This document shows positions 11,346-21,059 of a stretch of DNA of 64,000 bases, one piece after another. How positions within the stretch are numbered: position 1 is the first letter of the stretch; each line of letters begins with the position of its first letter. Source of the DNA: Leptidea sinapis (taxonomy: Eukaryota; Arthropoda; Insecta; Lepidoptera; Pieridae); contig NC_066282.1 in the NCBI RefSeq assembly GCF_905404315.1, positions 1,202,501 through 1,266,500 on the forward strand. The letters are read 5' to 3'. The position numbers and the translations under genes are program-made. Below the pieces are notes generated by a model, which worked only from the letters and a program-made list of their open reading frames with translations, did not search any database and was not told where the DNA came from.

Positions 11346-14184
11346 TAAAGAGCGACTCTATTATTTTCATTTCTGACAGTGTCCTTTCATCTGTCCCATT
11401 CTGACAAGCGGGTCTTGTCTGGGCACTTGTCAATAATTGTACCACATGTAATGAAAAATATTCGTTTTTATTAAATTACTTACGCTTTTTGCATATCAAT
11501 CTTATATAAATAAAATAACCTTACCGATGATAAGTCACACAATCCTTTTTTTGGGTCGTTAATGTATTATTTAAGGACTTTTAATAACACACTTAGGCTT
11601 CTTGATTGACACACAGTTGACATACGACTAAGGAGAAAAGTGTACTTACATTGTTTTTAAGAACACTTTTGCCATTATCAGACTGCGAATGATATATCCA
11701 TGTGTATAGAACGTCATTGTTTAGCCAGTTTAAATGATACCGCCTTCACCGCGTGGAGGTACTCTCAGCTTATGTTGTGTTCTGATTAAAAATTGCCGTT
11801 CTGGCTGCAGTGTGCCAAATATTTGAATTTCAAATCCATTTGTTTTTTTAATATTTTGATATACCCAGTATCACTCTCAGAGTAAATAAGAATCTAAGGA
11901 CATCTCTGAAGCTAAAATCCATCTAGCCGTTTAGGCTGAAGAGAGTGCCAAACAATTATAAGTACATACATAATATTCAACATAACTTCAATTTAGGAAA
12001 TTCAGCGGCATTCTAATGGAAAAATATTTTTTTAAGTATATGATATCATTGTTTATATGCATATATAGGTTTTAAGGAGAGTCCTAGCTTCTATAAAAGA
12101 CACATAAAATCGGAGAGAAGATCCGCGAATATAAAAGATCGTAACCTAGAAGTTCTCTAAGAAGCAATTATAAATTACTTAAATTAAGCCATTTTTTAAC
12201 AAATTCAAATCCAAACAAGCGTAGTAAATAATATGATTATATTTGTGTATTATTGGTTGCTGGCGTTTTGTCTTGTTCTGTATATTAATTTAAATGTAAT
12301 AAATTATGTTATTTAAATGGAATGCATGTTATGCAAATAATTAATTAAATTCGTTTTTAGTTTTTGCTGCGAACGATGAAATTGCAAGATAAAAAAATGT
12401 AGATAGAAATATCTTGGTCATCGTAGAGTTTTGAGGTAAGGAGTGTTATGTAGAGAGGCTCTCAGCGGATCTTGAGTTGTGATAGCGCTGCACTAGCGAG
12501 CTCGCCACTTCTCTCTTTCTCCTCACTGAACCTCGAGGATGCTAGGCAAGACTCTTGTAAAGATAAGATTAACCCTTACTTTTCTATATAAAAGGTGCAT
12601 TTTTAATATTTTTTCGAACATTCATCATTTAATTCATCATTACTTTATTCATCATACTCTAGATGAATTAAATCAATACTTTATCACTTTTAATCACTTT
12701 AAGCATTCTTTAATAGCTTATTCTTTTGTTCTTTAGTGCTTCGCCTTCTTCCTACAAAGGGAATATAGCCATGAAAATTCTCTTATCCCATCTGACCGGA
12801 TTTTAAACCACATATTTCACAAAGCTTGTAAGAAATTAGAAGGCCAAAAGCTATGCTAAGCTAGCTGTAAAGCTATGTCTTAAGCATGCCTTCTACAAAT
12901 AATTTAGCAAATTCCCCTGATTATTACACGAAAAAAGTAAACGTAAACGACAATTATACCAGTGAACGCATATAAAACATGGAAGCATTTCTAACGCTTT
13001 AAAATAGCGCAACTAAAACCATACCTACCGTTAGTGGGCAGGGCTTACAAGCCGGCACGCGGATTACTTCGGTTAGGCTAGTGTTTAGTAAGAATGATCG
13101 AATACTGGTCGGGCGGGATTTTATAAAACAGATAAAACAAGGATTTAAAATACATGCATGTCTTATAAAAAGGTGCAGAAATTATACGGATCGTCGTTCC
13201 AAGGGGAAATTGAATCACTTTTCATGTGTAGACCAGTAGAGTAGACCAATTAGGTATATAAGAATACATTAAAATGTATTTTATTTGAGGGATGGCATAA
13301 TTTATACTGTAGGTAGTAGTAAATTTTACTAACATTTTATCATAGAACTAAAATATTTATTTAGTTACAAACAGATTTGGTTTAAACATTGCGTCTTTAT
13401 GGGATGGTATTCTGTTGTAGTTTTTTCGGTAATGCTCACGTTTCTTTTAGAGTATTTCTGGAAAAAAATCTTTCTAAGAAAATTTGTGTACGTGCTAGTG
13501 CCTTTTATTTCACGTTAGTTTTAATTTAAATTCCTTTAAGGCAGGGGTCGTAAAGATTATAGATAAAAGCTGGTCTATTAGAGACATGGAAATGATTACT
13601 AATGATACCTTACAAGACATCTTACAAGAAATCTCTTCAATTTAGAAATAAAGATTTCTATTTATACAATAAGAAATTCAATATGCTCTCTAAAAGCACT
13701 GTACAATTAGTACCAGGAGAATTTATTTGGCTCTATGGCAATACGATTTTGTGCAATATACTCAATTCCTTAAAAAACCACTCGAAACACTGATATATAT
13801 TGCAAGAACAGACTGCTTGACTATACTAATCTTGCCAAAAACTAAATTAATGTACGATTTTCCACGGAATCTAAATTACATACTTGTAATAAAGTGCGTC
13901 TTTTTAAATATTTCAAAACATAAAATTATATTGAGTGTAAAGTTTCTCTACATTTTTCTTTTTAACCACAACATTTTGTTTGCAAGTTTTGTATGCATTT
14001 TTTTTTGTGTATTTTAATAAATATTTTGGTGACAATTAATTTATTATTGACAGTTCATTCATTATTTAACTAATTGAATAATCAATAATTATTTAAGGAA
14101 ACCTTCGCCGGCCATTACCCGTAGTTACCGTTAGTAGTACCCGTTTCACACAGCTTCAAGTCTGATAGATAGTTGTTCCAGGCT
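11346..14184. other. Non-coding stretch; one isolated TATA-like motif
   Basis: No protein or RNA gene can be supported. A textbook-like TATATAAAAGG lies at 12585-12595, but no recognisable coding exon follows. Short frames at 12539-12736 and 13602-14017 are low-complexity AT-rich translations. Confidence 0.4.
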
Positions 14185-14545
14185 AGTTTTCAGGGGGAAT
14201 GCAGATGAAATGACTCAAGATAGTATTTGGCATAGTTGTCATTATTAAGGTTAGCGTCATTTATTGCTTCGTAGGTTGTATTTTCTGTTGACAGATGGTT
14301 TTTGGCAATTTTTACTGACAGTGTCCTCTTTTTTTTTGTTTGTGTAGTTTTGGTTGTTGATTTAGAGATATTTGGATCCCAGGTGATAGATAATTTTAGA
14401 CCGTCTTCTCTATTGAAATTTGGGTGTTTTTTGATTTCAATGGCATCACGCACCAGTCTTGGTAGAATCCTGTTCTCTTTTACCAAAACTCTTGGTTGGT
14501 CGAAGCACATGTAGTGGTTTGGACGGTCTGTTAGGTTAATTAAAG
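14185..14545 (-). pseudogene. Penelope-like element remnant (GIY-YIG C-terminus)
   Basis: An open frame from 14510 down to 14190, with matching sequence upstream (DRPNHYMCFDQPRVL). It reads LPRLVRDAIEIKKHPNFNRE, DGLKLSITWDP. This order (basic stretch, [R/I]xAIEIxKxPNxxNRxDG, LSxxWxP) matches the end of the GIY-YIG endonuclease domain of Penelope-like retroelements as I know it. The GIY-YIG core itself and the reverse transcriptase are not visible on either side, so it is a short 3' fragment. The tail after WDP (Lys/Thr-rich) is not recognised. A chance ORF is unlikely given the motif order, but family assignment needs a protein search. Confidence 0.68.
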
Positions 14546-15553
14546 ATAATACTAAAATGGTAATTGACAGTGTTTAATGTCTTATAATATCAATCAAGAA
14601 GTCACTTCTCAAAGTTAAATACTCAAAGGGACTGCCTTAATTAAATGTTTTGTGTAAACATCAGACAGCTGTATTTAGGCTGTCGAATGAGACGTTTCAG
14701 CACGCATGAAAATCTAAGCACCTCATCAACATGTATGTATATCCTTTAAGGAAGAGGAAATTCAAACGTAAATGACATTCATCATAGTTCGGAAATGTGT
14801 TAAAATACTCCACTTTCTATTTGTCACATAATAATACTATTACATAATGCAGCAGACACAGCTCTAAAATTCTTGCTAAATGAACCAACTATACATATAT
14901 ATGAGTTCAAATATCATTTGATAAAAGATTTATTTTAGAATAAAACTTTTCAAACTTGTTTTTTTTTTTATGCATTAGCTTTCTGAAACTTTTGCAGCTC
15001 CCCTATCCCCTAGAAGCTTCGCAACCCCCTTAAAGAGTTGTAAAACACTGATGAAAATAATTAACTCAAAATTGTTTCATTTTCTGCGTTCAAATTTAAT
15101 ATGTAAATTTAAAAAGCCGTGCGCTACAGCATCTGGTTGTGGTGTCATTTGTTGGTTCCACTCGTTATAAAGATCAGCACTGGTTACGATAGTAATCAGG
15201 AACATGCTGAAGTGTGACCAATTTATGGCAAACACTTTTTGTATATATATTACTTTATTTACTTTGGTTACAACTCTTCTATATAAACTTTTAATACTGT
15301 GTTTGTTGTAGATAAATATCTTTCTTTCTTTATACATTCATAACAAATCTATACATTTTTATTTGTCACAAACTTATGTATAGCCTAGGTAGTCAAATGT
15401 TAATTCTCTAGGTATCTCTCCACGCAAACAATTGAATGTATCTTGTGATTAATGAAACAAAAATCTTTTTTTAACTTTACTATATTAAGAATTAGAAAAG
15501 AAGGCTTTTAAATATGTTTTACTTATAATGTTCAATTTATCAAATTTAGGCTG
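14546..15553. other. 3' flank of the GMC oxidoreductase gene
   Basis: No coding sequence is supported. The minus-strand 3' UTR of the GMC gene must begin at 15553 and run leftwards. A possible AATAAA poly(A) signal on the minus strand is at 15358-15363, about 190 nt after the stop. Confidence 0.45.
15358..15363 (-). promoter_or_regulatory. Possible poly(A) signal of the GMC gene
   Basis: AATAAA on the minus strand, about 190 nt downstream of the stop codon. AATAAA is frequent by chance in AT-rich DNA, so this is tentative. Confidence 0.35.
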
Positions 15554-17071
15554 CTAATAATCTTGGTAGTATGTTGCCTCGTGTTGAGTTCTTATAAAGT
15601 CAGCAGCCTTCTCAGCGATCATGATGACGGGAGCATTGATATTAGCGCCCGGCAACCGCGGGATGATGCTGGCGTCCACGACTCGTAGACGATCCACGCC
15701 CATTACCCGCAACCGGCTGTCTACTACGGAGCCCAGCGAGCACGTGCCCGCGTAGTGATACATCGTGGTGGACATCTGAAGCACGTAGCATCGCCAGAAC
15801 TGCGTACTGTTCCACTTGAACTCCTTGCATCTGGGATACGAAATGTCTACAAACTCTGCACCGATACTTTTGAAATATGAGGATTTGAGCACGTCCACAA
15901 AGTCCGCCATGTACGCGGCGAGGCTGTCCAGATCTTCAGAGTTTGAGAATGTTCTAGCTTCTATGATCGGAGCGACCAATGGGTCAGTGCTACGCAGTTT
16001 GACAAAACCTCGTGATTTGGGATGTAAGAGATTTATATTGCTATACATGGTGTTCGATCCCACCCCAGCATCGTATAAGTTTTTGCAAATAAAGTCTTCT
16101 AAACCAAAATTAAATGTACAAAGTTCGAACGGCGCAGGGGAACCATTGGGAACTAAAAAGTTTACTGTTTGATACTGCGCACACTCATCATCATCTAAAG
16201 AAACATAGCCGCTAAATGTGGTCAATGGAAATTCGTTAACCTTCATTGGTGGCGTTGGCGCGTCTGTCTTTTCTGTTCTAATTGTGGAGCTTACAATAGT
16301 GTGATCATGATAGTTTTGTCCTACGGGCAGGTCTTGTTTTACTTTTATTTTAAATGATTCGAGATGTTCCTTAGGACCAATGCCAGAGAGCATCAGGAGT
16401 TTTGCAGTGTTGATGGTTCCGGTCGATAAAATCACTTCTCTCCGAGCTCTAAGTGTTATCGTCTTCTTATCCTCAGTTTGCACTTCCACACCTCTTGCTA
16501 CGTTATCATCATCTATAATAATTTTAGTTACCAGTGTGTGCTTTCGAACGAATAAATTGGCACGATATTTGTTTGCTCCTAAGTTTGTTAAGGCTGTTGT
16601 CTGTCTCGTTCCGTCTCCTATTGTAAATAAGGTTGGTGTATATCCAAGACTACATGGCCCATTTACATCGAAATTTTCTTGTTTACCTACTTCTTTAAAA
16701 CTTTTGATGTATTTATAGATATCATGATTGTTTTCTCTAGAGACTTTTGTATGACCTTCGGTGCCATGGTATATATGATAAGATGATCTTAGGATCGCAC
16801 CATCATCGAGTTTTTCGCTTTTAATAAAGTAAGGATAGACTCCTGACCAGGACCAGGTATCATCATTAGCCGCATCAGCCCAGTATGAATAGTCTCCTCT
16901 GCAGCCTCGCACGTACAGCATGTAGTTGACAGAGCTGCCGCCGCCCAGAACATGCCCACTCGTTAGATTTAACGCCTTAATTTTGTGACCCTCATACATG
17001 ATTTCATTCTTCTCGGAAGTAAAGTTGAAGTCGTACTGTGTATGTGGCAAATATGAAAATAGGCCTGGTTT
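15554..17071 (-). CDS. GMC oxidoreductase (glucose dehydrogenase-like), exon 3
   Basis: Last coding exon, residues 88-592 plus stop. The acceptor is TTTTACTTACAG followed by AAACCAGGC, phase 0. Features: LPHTQYDFNF (95-104), the FAD-contact loop VLGGGSSVN (128-136), the second GMC-type motif ending LLMLSGIGP, the catalytic His526 in MYHYAGTCSLG, and GANINAP (about 562-568), where this family keeps Asn or His. GMC enzymes use FAD to oxidise alcohols or sugars; insect paralogues act in cuticle, immunity, hormone metabolism or plant-toxin handling, and the substrate cannot be read here. The full protein is 592 residues, normal for insect members. Joined to exons 2 and 1 the frame has no stop and both junctions follow GT-AG, so the gene looks intact. 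The usual first-motif residue before VLGGG is His127 rather than a basic or Asn residue, a mild deviation. Confidence 0.93.
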   Translation of the reverse strand, partial: KPGLFSYLPHTQYDFNFTSEKNEIMYEGHKIKALNLTSGHVLGGGSSVNYMLYVRGCRGDYSYWADAANDDTWSWSGVYPYFIKSEKLDDGAILRSSYHIYHGTEGHTKVSRENNHDIYKYIKSFKEVGKQENFDVNGPCSLGYTPTLFTIGDGTRQTTALTNLGANKYRANLFVRKHTLVTKIIIDDDNVARGVEVQTEDKKTITLRARREVILSTGTINTAKLLMLSGIGPKEHLESFKIKVKQDLPVGQNYHDHTIVSSTIRTEKTDAPTPPMKVNEFPLTTFSGYVSLDDDECAQYQTVNFLVPNGSPAPFELCTFNFGLEDFICKNLYDAGVGSNTMYSNINLLHPKSRGFVKLRSTDPLVAPIIEARTFSNSEDLDSLAAYMADFVDVLKSSYFKSIGAEFVDISYPRCKEFKWNSTQFWRCYVLQMSTTMYHYAGTCSLGSVVDSRLRVMGVDRLRVVDASIIPRLPGANINAPVIMIAEKAADFIRTQHEATYYQDY

Positions 17072-17139
17072 CTGTAAGTAAAAAATATTATTATTATTAT
17101 AAAAATTACAGAATGGTTGGAAAATTATTATGACTTATT

Positions 17140-17249
17140 TCTGCTTCATTGATAAATGCACAGTCTCTCGCTGAGAACGGTCTGGCGGACGGCCGCCAGC
17201 CCGCTGTCTGCAGTCCCCGCGCCTTATACTATAAAGTATTGTTCTATAT
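17140..17249 (-). pseudogene. Decayed duplicate of GMC exon 2 inside intron 2
   Basis: On the minus strand an AG (17251-17250) is followed by ATATAGAACAATAC, then TTTATAGTAT, then GGCGCGGGGACTGC. This tracks exon 2, which starts ATTTAGAGGAATAC and reaches GGCGCGGGATCTGC. In the exon 2 phase it lacks one Asp codon, has TAA where exon 2 has a Cys codon, and then keeps a GAG-A-S-LA-LSE skeleton. The far part is blurred, so the end near 17140 is approximate. It starts only 26 nt past the exon 2 donor. The likely origin is a local exon duplication that decayed, possibly once an alternative FAD-binding exon. It cannot encode a working exon now. Confidence 0.7.
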
Positions 17250-17275
17250 CTTTATGTACTAAGAGGATAACTCAC

Positions 17276-17409
17276 TAGAGATTCTATGGGTGGGTCTCCT
17301 CCTGCGTCGATGACCAGCACGCTATGCAGTCCGCTCTCGCTGAGACGGTTCGCCAGCACGCTACCCGCAGATCCCGCGCCACATATTATGAAGTCGTATT
17401 CCTCTAAAT
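17276..17409 (-). CDS. GMC oxidoreductase, exon 2 (FAD-binding Rossmann exon)
   Basis: 134 nt encoding residues 43-87. The acceptor is CTCTCCTTGTAG, then ATTTAGAGG; the donor is TCTCTA then GTGAGT. The exon enters in phase 1 (exon 1 supplies G, making GAT for Asp43) and leaves in phase 0. It carries the dinucleotide-binding motif YDFIICGAGSAGSVLANRLS (47-66, glycines 53, 55 and 58), and VLVIDAGGDPP with Asp77, the acidic residue expected to hold the FAD ribose. It fits directly onto exon 3 (ES-L then KPGLF). GC content is higher than in the surrounding intron. Confidence 0.93.
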
Positions 17410-17574
17410 CTACAAGGAGAGTCACATCTCTTAATCTATATATAAATAAGAGAGAAATACCACTGACTCACTGCCTAATCACGAAACTATAAACGCTACA
17501 AACTTGAAACTTGAATGGTAGCTTCCTTCTAGGACCAGGCAATTATACGCAAGTGCCATGTTTATGAAGTATGA

Positions 17575-18115
17575 CGCGGTGGTAGAATATGGTATGACAG
17601 TTGGGAAAGTTTATAAATTGTTATTATTAACTTAAAATTTAAAAGTTAGGTTATTTTTAACAAGTAAGCGTTAGTTAAGAAACAAATTGAGATAAATAAA
17701 CAAGTTGGAAGTTTGTATGAAAGTCCTATATTTTGAAGTTAGAGACGTGAACATCAACACTTTGGTGTCATCAGTCATCAGTGTTAAATAATAATATGAT
17801 ATATAAGTTATATTCGAAAAATTCTTCTTAATGGTTGTAAAATAGGGGATGGAAGTTTGTATAGGAAAGTATTAGTTTTGTTATTGTTGACTTCAAATTT
17901 GGAAGGTAATATTAATGGTTAAAGGTCCTAACCTTATATATACCCATAGCTATAAGTGTCAGATAAAAAATGGTATTTATAAAATCCCCCCCTAAGGGGG
18001 TGAAATGGGGGTTGGAAGGTTAGTTATATGAAATTGCTATATTTTTTACTAAAGTTTGAGACTTGAAAAAAAACATTAAGGTTGTTACTGCTTTAAATAA
18101 TAAAAATGTGTGACG
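17575..18115. repeat. Imperfect short repeats with GGAAGTTTGTAT phrase
   Basis: Variants of a phrase (TTGGAAGTTTGTATGAAAGT, then ATGGAAGTTTGTATAGGAAA, then GTTGGAAGGTTAG) occur near 17703, 17847 and 18010. A CCCCCCTAAGGGGG hairpin lies near 17986. This looks like an old interspersed repeat with no coding content. Confidence 0.4.
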
Positions 18116-18990
18116 GTTCCGGCACACAGTTGGAACGAAGTCTCGTTCGTAGAATATAATATTAATATATCTTTGTAAAAAAATGAGTTCAGGGATTTCT
18201 CCAAAACTTTAAGTCATTTAGGTCTGAAATTTGGTAGGTACCTAGATATTAGTTTATGAATTCGTACTAATAAAAGTGTTTTCGAAATTAAAATTTTAAG
18301 GGGAACAAGGGAAAATGTCAATTTAGCGCATTCCTAAATAAAATTATACGTTATTTTCGAATCCATACCTTTTTCGTTACCAATAACTATATTATGGATA
18401 GCCGTCTACACGTCACGCATATTTAGTCATGCAAAAGTGAATGATTTTAAAATGGTACATGTGATACAAGGGTGGAAAGTAAATAACCACAGACGTAGTG
18501 CTTAAATTCTCTTTGGTCCACATCTGTATATGAGACGACGTTTCTAAAGACAGTTGTCACAGGGTTCGGCGAAGTGTGGGTTGGCGAGCTTCACACACCT
18601 TTGAGAACATCCTTTTTATGGAACTGTACTCAAATCATTTTTGCATATTTTGAAAGGGCAATTATTTGAGGTGAATACTCAAATACTAAAATATCAAAAA
18701 TGTATATTACATACTTACATGTGTTTGAATAAATAAAACGAAAATGGGATGTATGACAAAGGTACAACATACCCTATGTACTTAGGCCAGTACTATGGTG
18801 TACCTAGGACACATTGAGGAATTGGGGGTTATTTATAAAAATATAAGTATTCTTAAATAAAACCGTTTTTTTCGTTTAAATGACATATTTAACAAAAAAT
18901 AACTCACAAATTCTGAACAAAATGAAAATGATAATATTCATAATTTCTATTTTCTAATGAGACCAAAAACTTTTATATTTGTGCCAGGAG

Positions 18991-19290
18991 CCAGTGGGAG
19001 GCTCCTACCAGTGGGAGGCTCCTTTGCACAGGATGCCGGCTAGATTATGGGTACCACAACGGCGCCTTTTTCTGCCGTGAAGCAGTAATGTGTAAGCATT
19101 ACTGTGTTTCGGTCTGAAGGGCGCCGTAGCTAGTGAAATTACTGGGCAACTGAGACTTAGCATCTTATGTCTCAAGGTGACGAGCGCAGTTGTAGTGCCA
19201 TTCAGCACTGCATTGTGATGGGCAGACCGTATCAATTACCGTCAGCTGAACGTCCTGTTCGTTTTGTCCCTTATTTTCATAAAAAAAAAA
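18991..19290 (+). mobile_element. SINE-like repeat, family with GGGCGCCGTAGC core
   Basis: Shares a core with 35109-35342: GGGCGCCGTAGC, GTGAAATTACT, CATCTTATGTCTCAAGG, CACTGCATTGT, then GTCCCTTATTTTCAT and a poly(A) run. The A tail and absence of ORFs suggest a LINE-mobilised SINE. The 5' end has a perfect 17-nt tandem duplication (18991-19007 and 19008-19024, differing only at the last base). The middle GCATTACTG/CAGTAATG pair could form a short hairpin near 19080-19105. Confidence 0.65.
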
Positions 19291-19868
19291 TATTCTCCTG
19301 GACAAAGTACAACATCTTATTGTACCTTGGCCACTGATCAAGGTATTATATATGTTTGTCACTACTCCGACCTCAAAGTATATTATAAATCCTTACTTTT
19401 TTCCCCAAAAAATTATTAAGGTCTTTAGCACCAAGCTCCGTCCTAACGACGGTATGTGACTACCTTCAAATTGAATAGTCAGTAGTGACGTATAGAATAC
19501 ACTAGACAATAGAATTTAACATCGCGGGAATTTTTGAAACAAGCCCAATGGCCTAGGTACAACATAGTGCCAATGTACAACAGGTTCCCCTACATGTCAC
19601 TTTATTTTAATGTCTAATTATATAAGTTCGTCTCTATTGCTTGTTTAAGAGTAAAAAACGGTTAATCTCGATTTGTACGTCGTCGCTAAACGAAATTACC
19701 GATCGTAAAGTTTTCAGAGGTGCCAATCATTTTCTTTTGTAATGAAGTGCAAGTTATGTAAGGCTTATAAGTATAATAAGTTATGTTAGTGTCGGTGAAG
19801 GTGTTCGATGTCAATGTAAATCAGAAGATACATCGTCTCCAGGTAGCGACGAGAAGTTAGACGCTATT

Positions 19869-20640
19869 TTGAACGAGTTAAGCAAGGTAAAACAAAAACT
19901 CACTGTTCTACCAAAACTAGTCGAGGAAATTAAATCCATTAAATCCGACTTTGCGGAATTGAAAAAAGCATGTGAATTTAACAATGCTAAATTGGAGGAT
20001 TTAGAAAGCAGATTACAAGAGTCCGAAAAAACTTCAAAACAGGTGCAAATTCTACAGGATACCCTAAATGCTACACTACTGGAAATCGGCAAAGCAAAGC
20101 AAGAGCTTGCGAATAGAGATCAGTGGGCACGACTCAATAATGTTGAGGTAAAGGGCGTGCCGGTAAACAAAAGTGAGAACCTTTACACTATTGTTGAGAG
20201 CCTGTGTAGTACTGTAAATTACAGTGTTTCGAAAACACAGATTAACTACATTTCTAGGGTTCCAACACCTAATTCTTCAGAAAAAAATATTGTGATGAAC
20301 TTCTTAAACCGATATATAAAGGAAGATTTCATAGCTGCGGCAAGATTGAAAAAAATTATAGTTGCAGGTGATCTAGGCTATCGCGGTGAGTACACCGCGA
20401 TAGCGCTTATAATATAGCGCTTAAATATTCGCTTCTGGCTGTACTCAGCAAGAAGCGAATATTTATCAACGATCACTTAACAGCTGATAGCAAAACACTG
20501 CTCAATAAAGTTAAACATTTTGCCAAAGAGAAAGGATATCAATATGTGTGGGTGAAGTTCTGCAAGATCCATATACGCAAAAACGACGAGTCACCTGTCA
20601 AAGTTATAACCAAAGAGACTGATTTAAACAAATATTCATA
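19869..20640 (+). pseudogene. LINE B1 ORF1 (coiled coil plus nucleic-acid-binding domain), broken
   Basis: The N-terminal half is rich in Lys/Glu/Leu heptads (LEDLESRLQESEKTSKQVQI), a predicted coiled coil. Then comes NRDQWARLNNVEVKGVP, SENLYTIVESLCS and YISRVPTPN, which parallel the ORF1 of the LINE at 43241 (HARASNLEIQIIPEHKSENL, LCTRVAKIN). The frame is broken near 20380 by an inserted inverted segment and resumes at about 20455 (RIFINDHLTADSKTL, then KGYQYVWVKFCKIHIRK) to a stop at 20641. LINE ORF1 proteins of this type trimerise and bind element RNA. The N-terminal PHD finger seen in the relative is absent here or only hinted at by a Cys-rich stretch near 19745. Confidence 0.75.
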
Positions 20641-21059
20641 GCTTATTTTAAATCTGTGTTGCTTTCGGTTTACATGAACGCACTCATTACTTCTATTTTT
20701 CAGTTTAATCAATTCTTGTTATTAGAAAATGTAAGCTGCTTTGAAATGTTTGTCATCCCTGGCTGGCACGTCTTGCCTCTTCGCAATCATAACCAGTTTT
20801 TATACCGAGTGACAGCGCTTCGCATTAGTATTTCATTTGTGATGTTACTACTTTGCTTGTGCGTATTAAGTATTTTATTATACCTACGTCTCGCTAATTA
20901 CCCTGGTCAATGTTATAGCTTAATTACTTTACTTTATTTATTCACTTGCATTGTTTATAACGATATGTGGGAAGTTTATTATCGTTCTGTTTATATAACA
21001 TGTATTTTGATTGTTTTTGCTTCATTTTTTATAAATGCTGAATACTAAAGTAATAGCTA

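Noticed and set aside
13602..14017. Phe/Ile/Leu-rich plus-strand frames
   Set aside because: Translation of AT-rich DNA; no recognisable membrane-protein family.
15816..16718. Plus-strand frames of 112-118 residues
   Set aside because: They are antisense shadows of GMC exon 3, which has clear domain motifs on the minus strand.
17286..17492. Plus-strand 68-residue frame rich in Ser/Pro
   Set aside because: It is the antisense of GMC exon 2.
20656..21048. Hydrophobic 130-residue open frame between ORF1 and ORF2 of LINE B1
   Set aside because: It lies wholly inside the LINE, is AT-rich, and its membrane-like look follows from T-rich codons. The equivalent spacer in LINE B4 is shorter and has no such frame.
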